Positions 37,344 through 47,630 of a stretch of 64,000 nt of DNA are shown here, in pieces. Made by a program: the position numbers and the translations under genes. The notes beneath the pieces are model-generated. The model had not been told where the DNA came from. It did not search any database and worked only from the letters and a program-made list of their open reading frames with translations. Each line of letters starts with the position of its first letter. The first letter of the stretch is position 1. The stretch comes from Nodosilinea foveolarum (GTDB taxonomy: Bacteria > Cyanobacteriota > Cyanobacteriia > Phormidesmidales > Phormidesmidaceae), in NCBI GenBank assembly GCA_003242035.1, contig QBMC01000002.1, positions 1 through 64,000 on the forward strand. Direction: 5' to 3'.

Positions 37344-37730
37344 TCAAACGGCGACCTTCGAAGCTACCACTTCATCTTCAATAAATCGCACGTTATAGAG
37401 TTCTACTAGAGCGGCACCCTCTACTTTAATGGCCAGACTCACTAGTCGGTTTAGCAAGCTACGTGAGGAAACGATGCCCGTTAAAATGACCACGCAGCCA
37501 CGTTGAGCCACGCTTAGCTGACTCACCTGATCGCTAAAAGCCTGCTCAAAGCTATGCTTGACCCGCTTAGCTAAGCCGTTGTAGTCGTACTCGCCCTGAA
37601 CGCCAATTCGCTCAGGCGGACTGGCTCGAAAGCTGCCCATCACAGAGTCTTGAGCCAGTGAGCCAAATGGCTGATCGACTACCGGAATTAATATTACTGA
37701 AGACTCGCCTAACACACCCATGATCCTCAC
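37344..37730 (-). CDS. Hypothetical protein with BON-like C-terminus
   Basis: GCVVILTGIVSSRSLLNRLVSLAIKVEGAALVELYNVRFIED resembles the BON pattern; weak. Confidence 0.45.
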   Translation of the reverse strand: MRIMGVLGESSVILIPVVDQPFGSLAQDSVMGSFRASPPERIGVQGEYDYNGLAKRVKHSFEQAFSDQVSQLSVAQRGCVVILTGIVSSRSLLNRLVSLAIKVEGAALVELYNVRFIEDEVVASKVAV

Positions 37731-38300
37731 CCTTAGTCCAGCAGCTATTTCAAACTGCTATGTCCAACCGCTGTCTCGAATTGTTTTACCGGCTAACTTT
37801 TATAAGTATCGCCTGACAAAAGAAGTCTCGGTATTGCCGCTTAGCCAGTCGTCTTAAGCTATACACCTTTAGCTTTGCAGCATTGGCTTTATAGCTTAAT
37901 AAGCATTACGGCTTGTAGAAGAAAGTGGTTTCACCTACGTCCGCATCGCATTTGTCAAGGTCGGTAGTGACGAAAAGCCTTGCACTACGTCTCTCTTTAA
38001 GAATTGGCAAAGATTGTATAAACAATACGGGGATATTTGCGTATATTCTGATACTCCCTTTGCTCATTCTCACAAATTGCCGTATTTACGGCGCGAGTAG
38101 GCGTACTTTTGACCAAGATTGGTCGCTGTTTGTAAAAGTACAGTAAAGCTTTTCACAATCGTAGGGATGTGCGGCCAGATACTAAAACTGTCATACCCGA
38201 TGTAGGGCAGTAGTTTGTCAGTCGGTAGGTCCCTCTAAGAAAATTCGCTGATTATTGACTTTTGTACACTTTCGCCGCCCATATTTACCGATCCCGTTGG

Positions 38301-38789
38301 CTAGTCGCTGCTTTCTTTTTTCAGAAGTACGACTGCATAGGCGGCAATGCCTTCTTCCTGACCTAAGGGACCTAGTTTTTCGTGAGTTGTTGCTTTTATG
38401 CCGATTTGATCGGGTTCAATGGCAAGCGTAGTGGCTAGGCGATCGCGCATCGTTGCAATGTGGGGCTTTAGCTTCGGCTGCTCGGCAATCACCACGCTGT
38501 CGATATTGCCAATTTCCCAGCCGCGATCTCGAATCAGTCCATTCACCTGCTCTAGTAGCTTTTGGCTATCGGCCCCGGCCCATTTGGGATCGCTCGGTGG
38601 AAAGTATAGACCGATGTCGCCCAGGCTCAGTGCGCCTAGCATGGCGTCCATAATGGCGTGGGTTAGGGCATCGGCGTCGCTGTGGCCTAGTAGCCCGAGG
38701 GTGTGAGGGATGTCGATACCGCCCAGGATGAGTTTGCGTTTTGGGGCTAGGCGGTGGATGTCGTAGCCGTTGCCGATGCGAATGTTCAT
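38301..38789 (-). CDS. ispF: 2-C-methyl-D-erythritol 2,4-cyclodiphosphate synthase
   Basis: [49 protein letters not shown]; start placed at MNIRIG. Confidence 0.95.
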   Translation of the reverse strand: MNIRIGNGYDIHRLAPKRKLILGGIDIPHTLGLLGHSDADALTHAIMDAMLGALSLGDIGLYFPPSDPKWAGADSQKLLEQVNGLIRDRGWEIGNIDSVVIAEQPKLKPHIATMRDRLATTLAIEPDQIGIKATTHEKLGPLGQEEGIAAYAVVLLKKESSD

Positions 38790-38808
38790 GGGAGTAATGA
38801 ATGATGGG

Positions 38809-39591
38809 TTACGGATGGTCAGCGGGGGATTTGGGGGATTGCTGCCAGCGTTGGTATAGGTCGGGGCGGCGTTGTTGGGTGCGCTCGATTTGCTGCTGTT
38901 TTCGCCATTGGGCGATCGCGCCATGATCCCCAGATTTTAGAACATCAGGTACAGACCAGCCGCGAAACTCAGCCGGACGGGTGTACTGCGGATAGTCGAG
39001 TAGGTCGCTTTGGAAGCTCTCGTATTTGAGCGAGTCGGCTTTGCCTACGGTGCCGGGGAGCAGTCGGATAATGCCGTTGATAAGCGTGAGGGCGGGGATT
39101 TCACCGCAGGTGAGGACGAAGTCGCCGAGTGACACTTCTTGGGTGACTAAATGCGAAACGCGCTCGTCTACGCCTTCGTAATGTCCGCAAATCAGCACAA
39201 GCTGATCGTATTGGGTAGAGAGCGTCTGAAACATTGGCTGACTCATGGTTTCGCCCTGTGGCGTCATCAAAATGACGGCCCGATTAGGCAGCACGGGTAA
39301 GGACTCTATTGCGGCAAAAATGGGTTCTGGCTTCATTACCATGCCAACGCCGCCGCCGTAGGGAATGTCGTCTACCTTGTGGTGCTTGTCTGTGGCGAAG
39401 TCTCGCGGATTAGTGATGTGAACGGAGGCAATGTCTTTTTGCAGGGCGCGGCCTATTAACCCCGAGTTCAGCGGCGAAGTAAAGAAGTCAGGGAACAGAC
39501 TAATGATGTCGAAGCGTAGCGGGCTGTGAGCGATCGCATCAAGCGGCGAGATATCAGAATGTTGGTCTGAGAGTTGGGCAGAAGAATCCAT
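38809..39591 (-). CDS. trmD: tRNA (guanine-N1)-methyltransferase
   Basis: [42 protein letters not shown]. Confidence 0.95.
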   Translation of the reverse strand: MDSSAQLSDQHSDISPLDAIAHSPLRFDIISLFPDFFTSPLNSGLIGRALQKDIASVHITNPRDFATDKHHKVDDIPYGGGVGMVMKPEPIFAAIESLPVLPNRAVILMTPQGETMSQPMFQTLSTQYDQLVLICGHYEGVDERVSHLVTQEVSLGDFVLTCGEIPALTLINGIIRLLPGTVGKADSLKYESFQSDLLDYPQYTRPAEFRGWSVPDVLKSGDHGAIAQWRKQQQIERTQQRRPDLYQRWQQSPKSPADHP

Positions 39592-39675
39592 GGGTGAAAG
39601 CTTTTAAGACCTCACAGGATATTACGTTTTTTGGGCGCTCGCAAATCTTGACCTTGGATGTTTTGGCCCAGATAT

Positions 39676-40743
39676 CTAGTTTGCTAGCCGTAAGGAGAGC
39701 GATCGCAATCGGTTAGACAGCTCAGCTTGAACAGGTTTTCGCTCTAGCTGCTGAGCGATCGCAAAGGCTTGACCAAATGCCTGGTAAGCTCGTTCTAAGT
39801 CGCCGTTCTCTTCGTAGATTTCGCCCAGGGTTCGCAGGGTTATCAAGCGTTGCCAATCGTCGTCGGTCCTTACGGTCAGGGCAATTCTATCTTCCAAATA
39901 TCTAGATAGCTCACGCGGCTCGTCGCGCTGACGATAAACGGAAATCAGTCCATCAAGGGCGCGCATTTGAATGTAGGGATCGTCAATGTCGCGAGCAAGT
40001 GAGAGCGACAGGCGATAGGCTCCGATAGCTTGACGCATTTGACCAGTGGCCAGGTATACGTCGCCTAAATTGCTGTCGGTGTTGGCTTGTCCGGCAAAGT
40101 CGCGGGCGCGGGCGCGGTAGTTAGCGGCGACTTCGTAGTATTTGCGGGCGTCGTTAATCTTGCCTTGGGCGGCGGCTATTAGGCCCAGATTGCTCAGCGA
40201 TAGTCCGATGCCGCTTTCGCTTTCTACATCTTGAGCCACTGTGAGCGCTTCGGCAAAGGCGGCTTGGGCCATGTTCAAATCGCCTTTTTGCAGGCCCAGA
40301 GTGCCGAGATTGTTCAGGGCCAGAATTTGATCGCTGAAATTGATATTGCTGCGGGCGATCGCCAACTGCTGACGCACCACGCGCTCGGCCTCGCGATATT
40401 GGCCCAGGTCGCTGTAGATGCGAACTAGCTGCTCGTAGGCTTCGCCCATGCCGACAAAATCACCCAGGTAGTGATAGGCGTCTGCCGCTGCGTTGAGCGC
40501 CACAATAGCATCAGGGTAGTCGCCCGAGCGAATTTGTTCTTGGCCCAGGAGCAAGAACTGATCGGCCACGTCTTGCCGCTGACGAATAGAGTCTGCGGGT
40601 GGGGTATGAAGCTGCTCGGTGAGGCTATTAGCGGCCAGAGCTGGTTTTGTGACATCCGCTGCGATCGCGCCTATAAACCCGCTGAAGCTCAATACCCAAA
40701 AAGCAATAGATAGCCGACTTAAACTCAGATTCTGGAAGCCCAT
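39676..40743 (-). CDS. Tetratricopeptide repeat protein with N-terminal signal
   Basis: Multiple TPR-like repeats (ALNNLGTLGLQKGDLNMAQAAFAEAL...). Confidence 0.85.
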   Translation of the reverse strand: MGFQNLSLSRLSIAFWVLSFSGFIGAIAADVTKPALAANSLTEQLHTPPADSIRQRQDVADQFLLLGQEQIRSGDYPDAIVALNAAADAYHYLGDFVGMGEAYEQLVRIYSDLGQYREAERVVRQQLAIARSNINFSDQILALNNLGTLGLQKGDLNMAQAAFAEALTVAQDVESESGIGLSLSNLGLIAAAQGKINDARKYYEVAANYRARARDFAGQANTDSNLGDVYLATGQMRQAIGAYRLSLSLARDIDDPYIQMRALDGLISVYRQRDEPRELSRYLEDRIALTVRTDDDWQRLITLRTLGEIYEENGDLERAYQAFGQAFAIAQQLERKPVQAELSNRLRSLSLRLAN

Positions 40744-40826
40744 GATTCTTTTCGCTTAACCCAAGCGCACAAAGCAGTATGGGGTTAAGATACCCACTTG
40801 GCTTTATGAGTCCGGCTGAATGCGTT

Positions 40827-41567
40827 TTAAGTCTGCAAATCGGTTTCATCTAGCTCAATCGTCATCGTCCCCTGAACGTCTTCAGCAATAGTCGGGGCGA
40901 TCGCAGGCACACCGTCTACAGTGCTATCTATATAAATTTTACGGATGTCGGCTGGAATAGCTCGCTCCAAGGCTTGATAAGCCAGCTTTAGCTCAGCTTG
41001 CACTTCGGCTGGGCTAAGGCGATCGTCCTCGGCCTGCAAATAGGCCGAAATGCGCGTATTGCTCCAGGCAAATGTTTGCGCCATTAAGATAATCAGCCGG
41101 TGCATGGGCGAAATATCTTCTAGCGCCCGTTCGGTATAGCACCACAGCGGCGGCGGCGCATCGGCCAGGGAATAGTGAATGGATTCCACGTCGGGCAAAA
41201 CAGCCTGATTAATGTGAGCCGCCGTGAGGTTGATTAGCCAGCCTTGCAAAGAAAACGCAGCCGCGCGGTCGGGGTTATCTTCTTGGGGCTGGGCGCGAAG
41301 ATGGGAAAGGTCGATGCCGCCTAATTCGTTGAGGATGAGCCGCCAAGAGAGGGCAAAGAGATAGTCGGACTGGACGGGCGATCGCGCTGAATGGCGAGTG
41401 AGCGAGTAAACCACCGGGCTATAGCGGCAAAATAAGGCGGTGAAATATTTTCCTTCGGTGGGCGATCGCTGAAGACGATCAACCAAATCGTAGTCGCTGA
41501 GGTAGGTCAGCGGCTTGATAAGATCGCGATCGCATTCGGGAAAAATAGGGATTTGCACAGGATTCAA
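40827..41567 (-). CDS. Sigma-70-like (ECF-related) regulatory protein
   Basis: DYDLVDRLQRSPTEGKYFTALFCRYSPVVYSLTRHSARS...ISPMHRLIILMAQTFAWSNTRISAYLQAE; diverged. Confidence 0.5.
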   Translation of the reverse strand: MNPVQIPIFPECDRDLIKPLTYLSDYDLVDRLQRSPTEGKYFTALFCRYSPVVYSLTRHSARSPVQSDYLFALSWRLILNELGGIDLSHLRAQPQEDNPDRAAAFSLQGWLINLTAAHINQAVLPDVESIHYSLADAPPPLWCYTERALEDISPMHRLIILMAQTFAWSNTRISAYLQAEDDRLSPAEVQAELKLAYQALERAIPADIRKIYIDSTVDGVPAIAPTIAEDVQGTMTIELDETDLQT

Positions 41568-41934
41568 ACAGAAATGTTCAGTGGAGAGCAGTGACCTTGA
41601 CAGCTACATCGAAACGCGAGTATTGAGACGCGGGTGAAAAGAGACGCTGGATGAAAAAGCATCAGATGAATCATATTTATGAATCATATTTATTTGATAT
41701 AACTCGAAGCAGCTTGCCCGATTTGATCCGAAACCTACCGTAGAACGAACTACTGACTATAAAACTACTGATTATAAATAGCACCCATATACTCGCCAAC
41801 CGCGCCATTTCCTCGACGCAACATGAGTCGATCTCTAAGCAATATTGATAAACTGTAGACTAAAGCATTGATCGAATCGCTCATCGACCTACGCGTCGTC
41901 TAACCTCTATTTACTCACACCGTTTGTTTTAAAG

Positions 41935-42540
41935 ATGAGTTTTGCCTGCCTTCCTGTATCTGTAGCCATGCTATCAGTCGCACCGCTTGCCAGTATCTTT
42001 CAGGGACTGCCGCTAGATGCGCTAGTGTCTACGCAAGGCATTATGGTGATGCTGCTGGTCGCCTACGCCGGTGCGATGTGGGCCTTCTTAAGCAGTGCGC
42101 CCAAAGTCCATACGGTCATGGTTTCCGATTTGGACATGGCGCGGCAGTTTTACGAAGGAATGCTGAGCCTATCCGCAGCGGATGTGCCTTTGCACTATTA
42201 CTACAACTACGAGCAAACGCTGGGTTCTAGCGGGATGGACCCGATGTCGATGTCGGCATTGGGCGGACTGAGCGGTGGGACGGCAAGTGCCTACAGTAGC
42301 CCTGAGGGGCTTTGGTATCAGCTAAAGAAGAATACTCAGCTACATGTGGTTGCGGGCGCGAGTTTAGGCAATCGCAATCGGCAACGACATGTTTGCTTCG
42401 ATCATGACTGTCTGGCTTATTTGCTGATGCAGGTGCAAACGCGAGGGATTCGGCATAAGTTACGGCGCGATCGCCCGCTCAATTTTTTAGTCAAAAACTT
42501 CAGTGGCGAAGTGATTGAGATGGCAGAAGTAGAAAGCTAA
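41935..42540 (+). CDS. Membrane-anchored VOC/glyoxalase-like protein
   Basis: N-terminal TM segment then [23 protein letters not shown]...[26 protein letters not shown]...[11 protein letters not shown]. Confidence 0.6.
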   Translation: MSFACLPVSVAMLSVAPLASIFQGLPLDALVSTQGIMVMLLVAYAGAMWAFLSSAPKVHTVMVSDLDMARQFYEGMLSLSAADVPLHYYYNYEQTLGSSGMDPMSMSALGGLSGGTASAYSSPEGLWYQLKKNTQLHVVAGASLGNRNRQRHVCFDHDCLAYLLMQVQTRGIRHKLRRDRPLNFLVKNFSGEVIEMAEVES

Positions 42541-42572
42541 ACATTCGCTGGCACACATTCGCTGGCAGAATA

Positions 42573-43481
42573 GTGAATGGTCTTCCAAGGATAGGTAGGA
42601 TGAACGGTTTGGCTGATTGGATAGCGCTGGGTGTCTTTCGCTCACCTGGCCCCGAAATTGTCAGCATTGGCCCGCTGACGCTGCGCTGGTACGGCCTGCT
42701 CATTGCCTCAGCGGTGATTATCGGGGTCACCCTTTCGCAGTATCTGGCCAAAAAACGCGGCGTAGATCCCGAAAAAGTCGGCGACATGGTGATTTGGCTA
42801 GTGCTAGCCGCGATTCCCTTTGCCAGAGCTTACTACGTTCTGTTTGAGTGGAAATCCTACGCCAGCAGACCGGGCGATATTATTGCCATTTGGAAAGGCG
42901 GCATCGCCATTCATGGGGCGGTGCTAGGGGGAACGCTGGCGACCTGGCTATTTGCTAAATTCAACAAGCTCTCTTTTTGGGAGCTAAGCGATCTGATTGC
43001 GCCGTCTTTAATTTTGGGTCAGGCCATTGGGCGCTGGGGCAACTTCTTCAACTCCGAAGCCTTCGGTGCACCTACAGATTTACCTTGGAAACTGTTTATT
43101 CCCCTCGCCAACCGACCGGCCGACTACCGAGCGTTTGAGTACTTTCACCCGACCTTTTTATACGAGTCGCTGTGGAACTTGGGCGTGTTTTCCCTGCTGA
43201 TGGGGCTGTTTTTTTGGGGACTGCGTCATCCGGTCAAGCTCAGAAACGGTACGCTGTTTCTGGTTTATATGATTGCCTATGGCGCTGGACGCGTATGGAT
43301 TGAAGGACTGCGCACTGATAGCTTAATGATTGGGCCGCTGCGGATGGCTCAACTGATTAGTTTGGTGGGGATTGGGCTGGGCTGGGCTGGGCTGATTTGG
43401 ACGTATGGCCTGGGTAAGCGGTTGCCTGACACGGTTTCTGCTGCGAAGAACGCGCCAAAGAAAAAGCCCCAGGGGTCATAA
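42573..43481 (+). CDS. lgt: Prolipoprotein diacylglyceryl transferase
   Basis: [44 protein letters not shown]. Confidence 0.95.
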   Translation: MNGLPRIGRMNGLADWIALGVFRSPGPEIVSIGPLTLRWYGLLIASAVIIGVTLSQYLAKKRGVDPEKVGDMVIWLVLAAIPFARAYYVLFEWKSYASRPGDIIAIWKGGIAIHGAVLGGTLATWLFAKFNKLSFWELSDLIAPSLILGQAIGRWGNFFNSEAFGAPTDLPWKLFIPLANRPADYRAFEYFHPTFLYESLWNLGVFSLLMGLFFWGLRHPVKLRNGTLFLVYMIAYGAGRVWIEGLRTDSLMIGPLRMAQLISLVGIGLGWAGLIWTYGLGKRLPDTVSAAKNAPKKKPQGS

Positions 43482-43728
43482 AACCGAAGTCTTAAAACTG
43501 CTGGAGCTTGGAATCAGGGTGCATCTACATACCAAGATGCCGGATTTTCAGGCCACATCCCGAGTTTCGACGGAGCCTTTATTTACTCTTCAAAAAAATG
43601 ACCGTGATAATAGGGTGTTGATGAATATTGGAACTTAAAATCAATATTTATTAATGCGTTTTATGCCAATCTAGCCCGCATTCAGCTATCAGCCAGTCTC
43701 TTTTTAGCCCCCTCTCGCACAGGTTTCC

Positions 43729-44604
43729 ATGACTTCAAGCTCGATCTCTCAGCCGCTTTCTCCTGCTGTTTATATTGTGGGAGCAGGGCCTGGAGACCCC
43801 GATTTGTTAACAGTCAAAGCGCTTAACTTGATTCAGCAAGCAGATGTTTTGGTCTACGCCAATTCGCTGGTGCCGCAACAAATTTTGGGCGCTACTAAAG
43901 CCGGGGCCGAGAAAATAGCGACCGCCAATATGACCCTAGAAGACATTGTGCCGCTGATGGTGGCGCGGGTGAACGCAGGCAAGTCTGTGGTGCGGCTACA
44001 GTCTGGCGATCCGAGTCTTTACAGTGCCATTCATGAGCAGATGCTGCGTCTGAGGGAGGCGGAGGTGCCGTTTGAGGTGGTGCCTGGGATCAGCGCTTTT
44101 CAAGCGGCGGCGGCGAATCTTCAGGTAGAGCTAACCATTCCAGGGGGCGTGCAGAGCATAATTTTGACGCGCATTAGCGGCCGGACGCAGGTGCCCGAGA
44201 GTGAAGATTTGGCGTCTTTGGCGGCGCATAAGACTAGCCTGTGTCTGTATTTGAGTGCGCGGCATGTACGGTCGGCGCAGGATGAGCTGATGAAGCATTA
44301 CCCGCCTGAGACGCCGGTGGCGATTTGCTTTCGGGTGGGTTGGCCGGATGAGCAGATTTTGGTGGTGCCGTTGGTGGAGATGGCGCAGGCGAGCGAGGAT
44401 GAGAAGCTGGTGAGGACGACGCTTTACATTATTTCTCCGGCGCTGAAGGGGAGTCAGGGAAAGGGAGAACGGCAGACGAAAGTGCGATCGCGCCTATACA
44501 GCCCTAGTCACGATCATCTATTTAGGCCGAAATCTAAGCAGGATTTCAGCGAGAATAATTTCAGTGAGAATAAAGTGAGTGAACAGGAGCAGGGGCGCGC
44601 ATGA
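43729..44604 (+). CDS. cobM: Precorrin-4 C11-methyltransferase
   Basis: VYIVGAGPGDPDLLTVKALNLIQQADVLVYANSLVP, RLQSGDPSLYSAIHEQ. Confidence 0.9.
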   Translation: MTSSSISQPLSPAVYIVGAGPGDPDLLTVKALNLIQQADVLVYANSLVPQQILGATKAGAEKIATANMTLEDIVPLMVARVNAGKSVVRLQSGDPSLYSAIHEQMLRLREAEVPFEVVPGISAFQAAAANLQVELTIPGGVQSIILTRISGRTQVPESEDLASLAAHKTSLCLYLSARHVRSAQDELMKHYPPETPVAICFRVGWPDEQILVVPLVEMAQASEDEKLVRTTLYIISPALKGSQGKGERQTKVRSRLYSPSHDHLFRPKSKQDFSENNFSENKVSEQEQGRA

Positions 44605-45113
44605 ATTATTTGGTATCGGTGTGGAGCGATCGCATTCAGGCAGAAGAAGCCTATTCCGCTTTGGAGAAAGCCAACATCACGATGAGCAACGTGTCGATTT
44701 TGGGCAAAGGCTTTAAGTCGGCGGATGAGTTTGGCCTGATCGATCCGCGAGAAGAAGCCCAAAAGCAAATCAGGCGGCTGACGCTGTGGACGGTGCCCTT
44801 TGGCTTTATCAGCGGTATTTCCTTCAATGCGATTACTGGGTTAAACACCTTTCCCTGGGCCGGGACGCTGGGTAATCAGCTCATTGGCGGACTGCTGGGC
44901 GCAGGGGCGGGCGCAATGGGTGGATTTTTTATTGGTGGCGGCGTCGGTGTTGGACTCGGCGGCGGGGATGCCACGACCTATCGCAATCGGCTGAAGGCAG
45001 GTAAGTATCTGGTCGTAGCTAAAGGCTCAGAAGGGCTGATTAATCAGGCGACCCGCATTCTTCGACCGATGAAGCCCGAAAACATTCAGGGCTATGGCGA
45101 TCCGGGCGATTAG
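44601..45113 (+). CDS. Hypothetical membrane protein with Gly-rich hydrophobic region
   Basis: SVWSDRIQAEEAYSALEKANI..., Gly-rich GAGAGAMGGFFIGGGVGVGLGGG; overlaps the cobM stop (ATGA). Confidence 0.6.
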   Translation: MNYLVSVWSDRIQAEEAYSALEKANITMSNVSILGKGFKSADEFGLIDPREEAQKQIRRLTLWTVPFGFISGISFNAITGLNTFPWAGTLGNQLIGGLLGAGAGAMGGFFIGGGVGVGLGGGDATTYRNRLKAGKYLVVAKGSEGLINQATRILRPMKPENIQGYGDPGD

Positions 45114-45200
45114 AGCTTGGTTAACCCGGTTTTGTTTAGGGCTAATTTGTTCAAAATTATGCTGAAAGGTACAAACTCACAATGATTACGAGTTTGTACC

Positions 45201-47417
45201 ATGAAGATCACTAGAAACGATGTTTATTCATCTACAACCCCAATCGCTATGACCGCTATTTCCTCGTCTGCACAAGCCTCTCAAGATAGTCATTTAGAAG
45301 CGCCTAACCCGCTGCTGATAGGTCGCGGGCTGCCGCCGTTTGAGAACATTAAGGCTGAGCAGGTGGAGTCGGGTATTGGGGCGTTGATTCAGACGCTGAG
45401 TGAAGAGGTGCGATCGCTCGAAAAATCCCTAACGCAAGGCACTACTGCCACCTGGGAATCGCTGATGACTCCGCTGACTGCCATTACCGAACGACTGGGA
45501 TGGAGCTGGGGGATTATCGGACATTTGATGGGCGTAAAAAACAGCCCGGAACTGCGAGCTGCCTACGAAAGCGTTCAGCCTGCGCTGGTGCAGTTTTCGA
45601 ACGACATCAGCCAGAGCCAGACTATCTATAAAGGACTAAAGCAGCTACGCGAAGGCGACCAGTGGGCGCAATTATCGCTCGCTCAGCAGCGAATTATAGA
45701 AGCCGAACTGCGAGATGCAGAGCTGTCTGGCGTGGGGCTATCTGGCGAACCCAAAGAAAGGTTCAACGAGATTCAGCAGGCGCTCGCAGAGCTATCGACC
45801 CAGTTCTCCAATCATGTTTTAGACGCGACCAAAGCCTTTAGCCTAACGCTCACTCAGCCAGAAGAAATCGCTGGGCTACCCCCCAGTTTGCTGAGCCTGA
45901 GTGCGCAAGCGGCTAGAGACGCGGGAGAAGACGCGGCCACTGCCGAAAATGGCCCCTGGCGGATCACGCTAGACATGCCAAGCTACGTGCCCTTTTTACG
46001 ACATTCTCAGCGCCGCGACCTGAGAGAAAAGCTATACCGCGCCTTTATTACCCGTGCCTCGGATGGCGAGCTGAACAATGCGCCACTGATTGAAAAAATC
46101 CTGGATTTGCGGCAGCAGCAGGCTCACCTTTTAGGCTTCGATAACTACGCCGAGCTGAGCTTGGCTCGCAAAATGGCTCCCTCTGTCTCGGCGGTAGAGT
46201 CACTGATGGAAGAGCTGCGCTCGGCTAGCTACGACGCCGCTAAGGGCGAACTCGCCGAGATTAAAGCCTTTGCCCAGCAGCATTCAGACGCTCAGACCAG
46301 CGATGCGGTAGAGATTCGGCAGTGGGACATGCCCTTTTGGACGGAGCGGATGCGCGAAGAACAGTTTGATCTAAATGATGAGGCGCTGCGTCCTTACTTT
46401 CCGCTGCCTAGAGTGCTAGAAGGGCTGTTTGGTCTGGCCGAACGGCTGTTTGGCATCACGATTTCGGCGGCAGATGGAAAGGCTCCGGTTTGGCATCCGG
46501 ACGTGCGCTACTTTCAGGTTGTGGATACGGAAGAGGGTGGGACGATCGCTCATTTCTATCTCGATCCGTACAGTCGGCCTGCCGAAAAGCGAGGCGGCGC
46601 TTGGATGGATGAGTGCATTGTCCGAGCAAAGGAAAGTGCTGATACGGATCAGGTACGCTTACCCGTGGCCTATCTGGTGTGCAACCAGTCGCCGCCGGTA
46701 GATGGCAAGCCTAGCCTGATGACCTTTAGCGAAGTCGAAACGCTCTTTCATGAGTTTGGGCATGGTTTGCAGCACATGCTGACTCGGGTGGACTATGCGG
46801 GGGCAGCAGGCATTAACAACGTGGAGTGGGATGCGGTGGAGTTGCCCAGTCAGTTTATGGAGAACTGGTGCTACGACCGAGATACGCTCTTTGGCATGGC
46901 GAAGCATTACGAAACCGGCGAGCCGCTGCCCGAGGTCGACTATCAAAAGCTGCTGGCGGCAAGGCATTTTATGACCGGCAGTGCCATTTTGCGGCAGGTG
47001 AATTTTGGCTGGTTAGATATTGCGCTGCACGCTGAGTATGAGCCGGGTGGGGAAGAGTCTGTGGGGGAAATGCGCGATCGCCTCACCGAAAAAACAACGC
47101 TGCTACCGCCCCTCCCCGAAGACGCCTTCTTATGTAGCTTTGGCCATATTTTCTCTGGCGGCTATGCGGCGGGCTACTACAGCTATTTCTGGGCAGAAGT
47201 GCTCAGCGCCGATGCGTTTTCAGCCTTTGAAGAAGTGGGCCTAGAGAACCCAAGCGAGATAGCGACGATTGGCCGACGGTTTAGAGATACGGTGCTAGCG
47301 CTGGGCGGCAGTCGTCATCCGATGGAGGTGTTCAAATCCTTTAGAGGGCGCGAGCCTAGCACTCAGGCACTGCTGCGACACAGAGGACTGGTAGAAGAGA
47401 TAGCGTCAGCAGCATAG
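45201..47417 (+). CDS. prlC: M3 family oligopeptidase A
   Basis: Zinc protease motif TLFHEFGHGLQHM; M3 architecture. Confidence 0.9.
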   Translation: MKITRNDVYSSTTPIAMTAISSSAQASQDSHLEAPNPLLIGRGLPPFENIKAEQVESGIGALIQTLSEEVRSLEKSLTQGTTATWESLMTPLTAITERLGWSWGIIGHLMGVKNSPELRAAYESVQPALVQFSNDISQSQTIYKGLKQLREGDQWAQLSLAQQRIIEAELRDAELSGVGLSGEPKERFNEIQQALAELSTQFSNHVLDATKAFSLTLTQPEEIAGLPPSLLSLSAQAARDAGEDAATAENGPWRITLDMPSYVPFLRHSQRRDLREKLYRAFITRASDGELNNAPLIEKILDLRQQQAHLLGFDNYAELSLARKMAPSVSAVESLMEELRSASYDAAKGELAEIKAFAQQHSDAQTSDAVEIRQWDMPFWTERMREEQFDLNDEALRPYFPLPRVLEGLFGLAERLFGITISAADGKAPVWHPDVRYFQVVDTEEGGTIAHFYLDPYSRPAEKRGGAWMDECIVRAKESADTDQVRLPVAYLVCNQSPPVDGKPSLMTFSEVETLFHEFGHGLQHMLTRVDYAGAAGINNVEWDAVELPSQFMENWCYDRDTLFGMAKHYETGEPLPEVDYQKLLAARHFMTGSAILRQVNFGWLDIALHAEYEPGGEESVGEMRDRLTEKTTLLPPLPEDAFLCSFGHIFSGGYAAGYYSYFWAEVLSADAFSAFEEVGLENPSEIATIGRRFRDTVLALGGSRHPMEVFKSFRGREPSTQALLRHRGLVEEIASAA

Positions 47418-47630
47418 TCCGATCTTCTTTGGCAGCACAATCTATGGGACAAATCAGTCCCATGACGGGAAAGGTGGTAAACAATGGCGCTGTGCCAGTA
47501 GACTAGCCGATAGACGATAGCGTCTGTTACTTTACTGAGAACCGTATTGACGACTGAAAGCCCTAATAGTTGAGGGCAAAGGGTCACGGTGACTTTTTTG
47601 TACAGGCGTTGCGCGTAGGGAGATCTGGCT

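Noticed and set aside
37925-38146. 73 aa ORF between accC and ispF
   Set aside because: No recognisable motif; probably chance.
43482-43728. Possible cobalamin riboswitch upstream of cobM
   Set aside because: I could not find a convincing B12-box or the expected helices.
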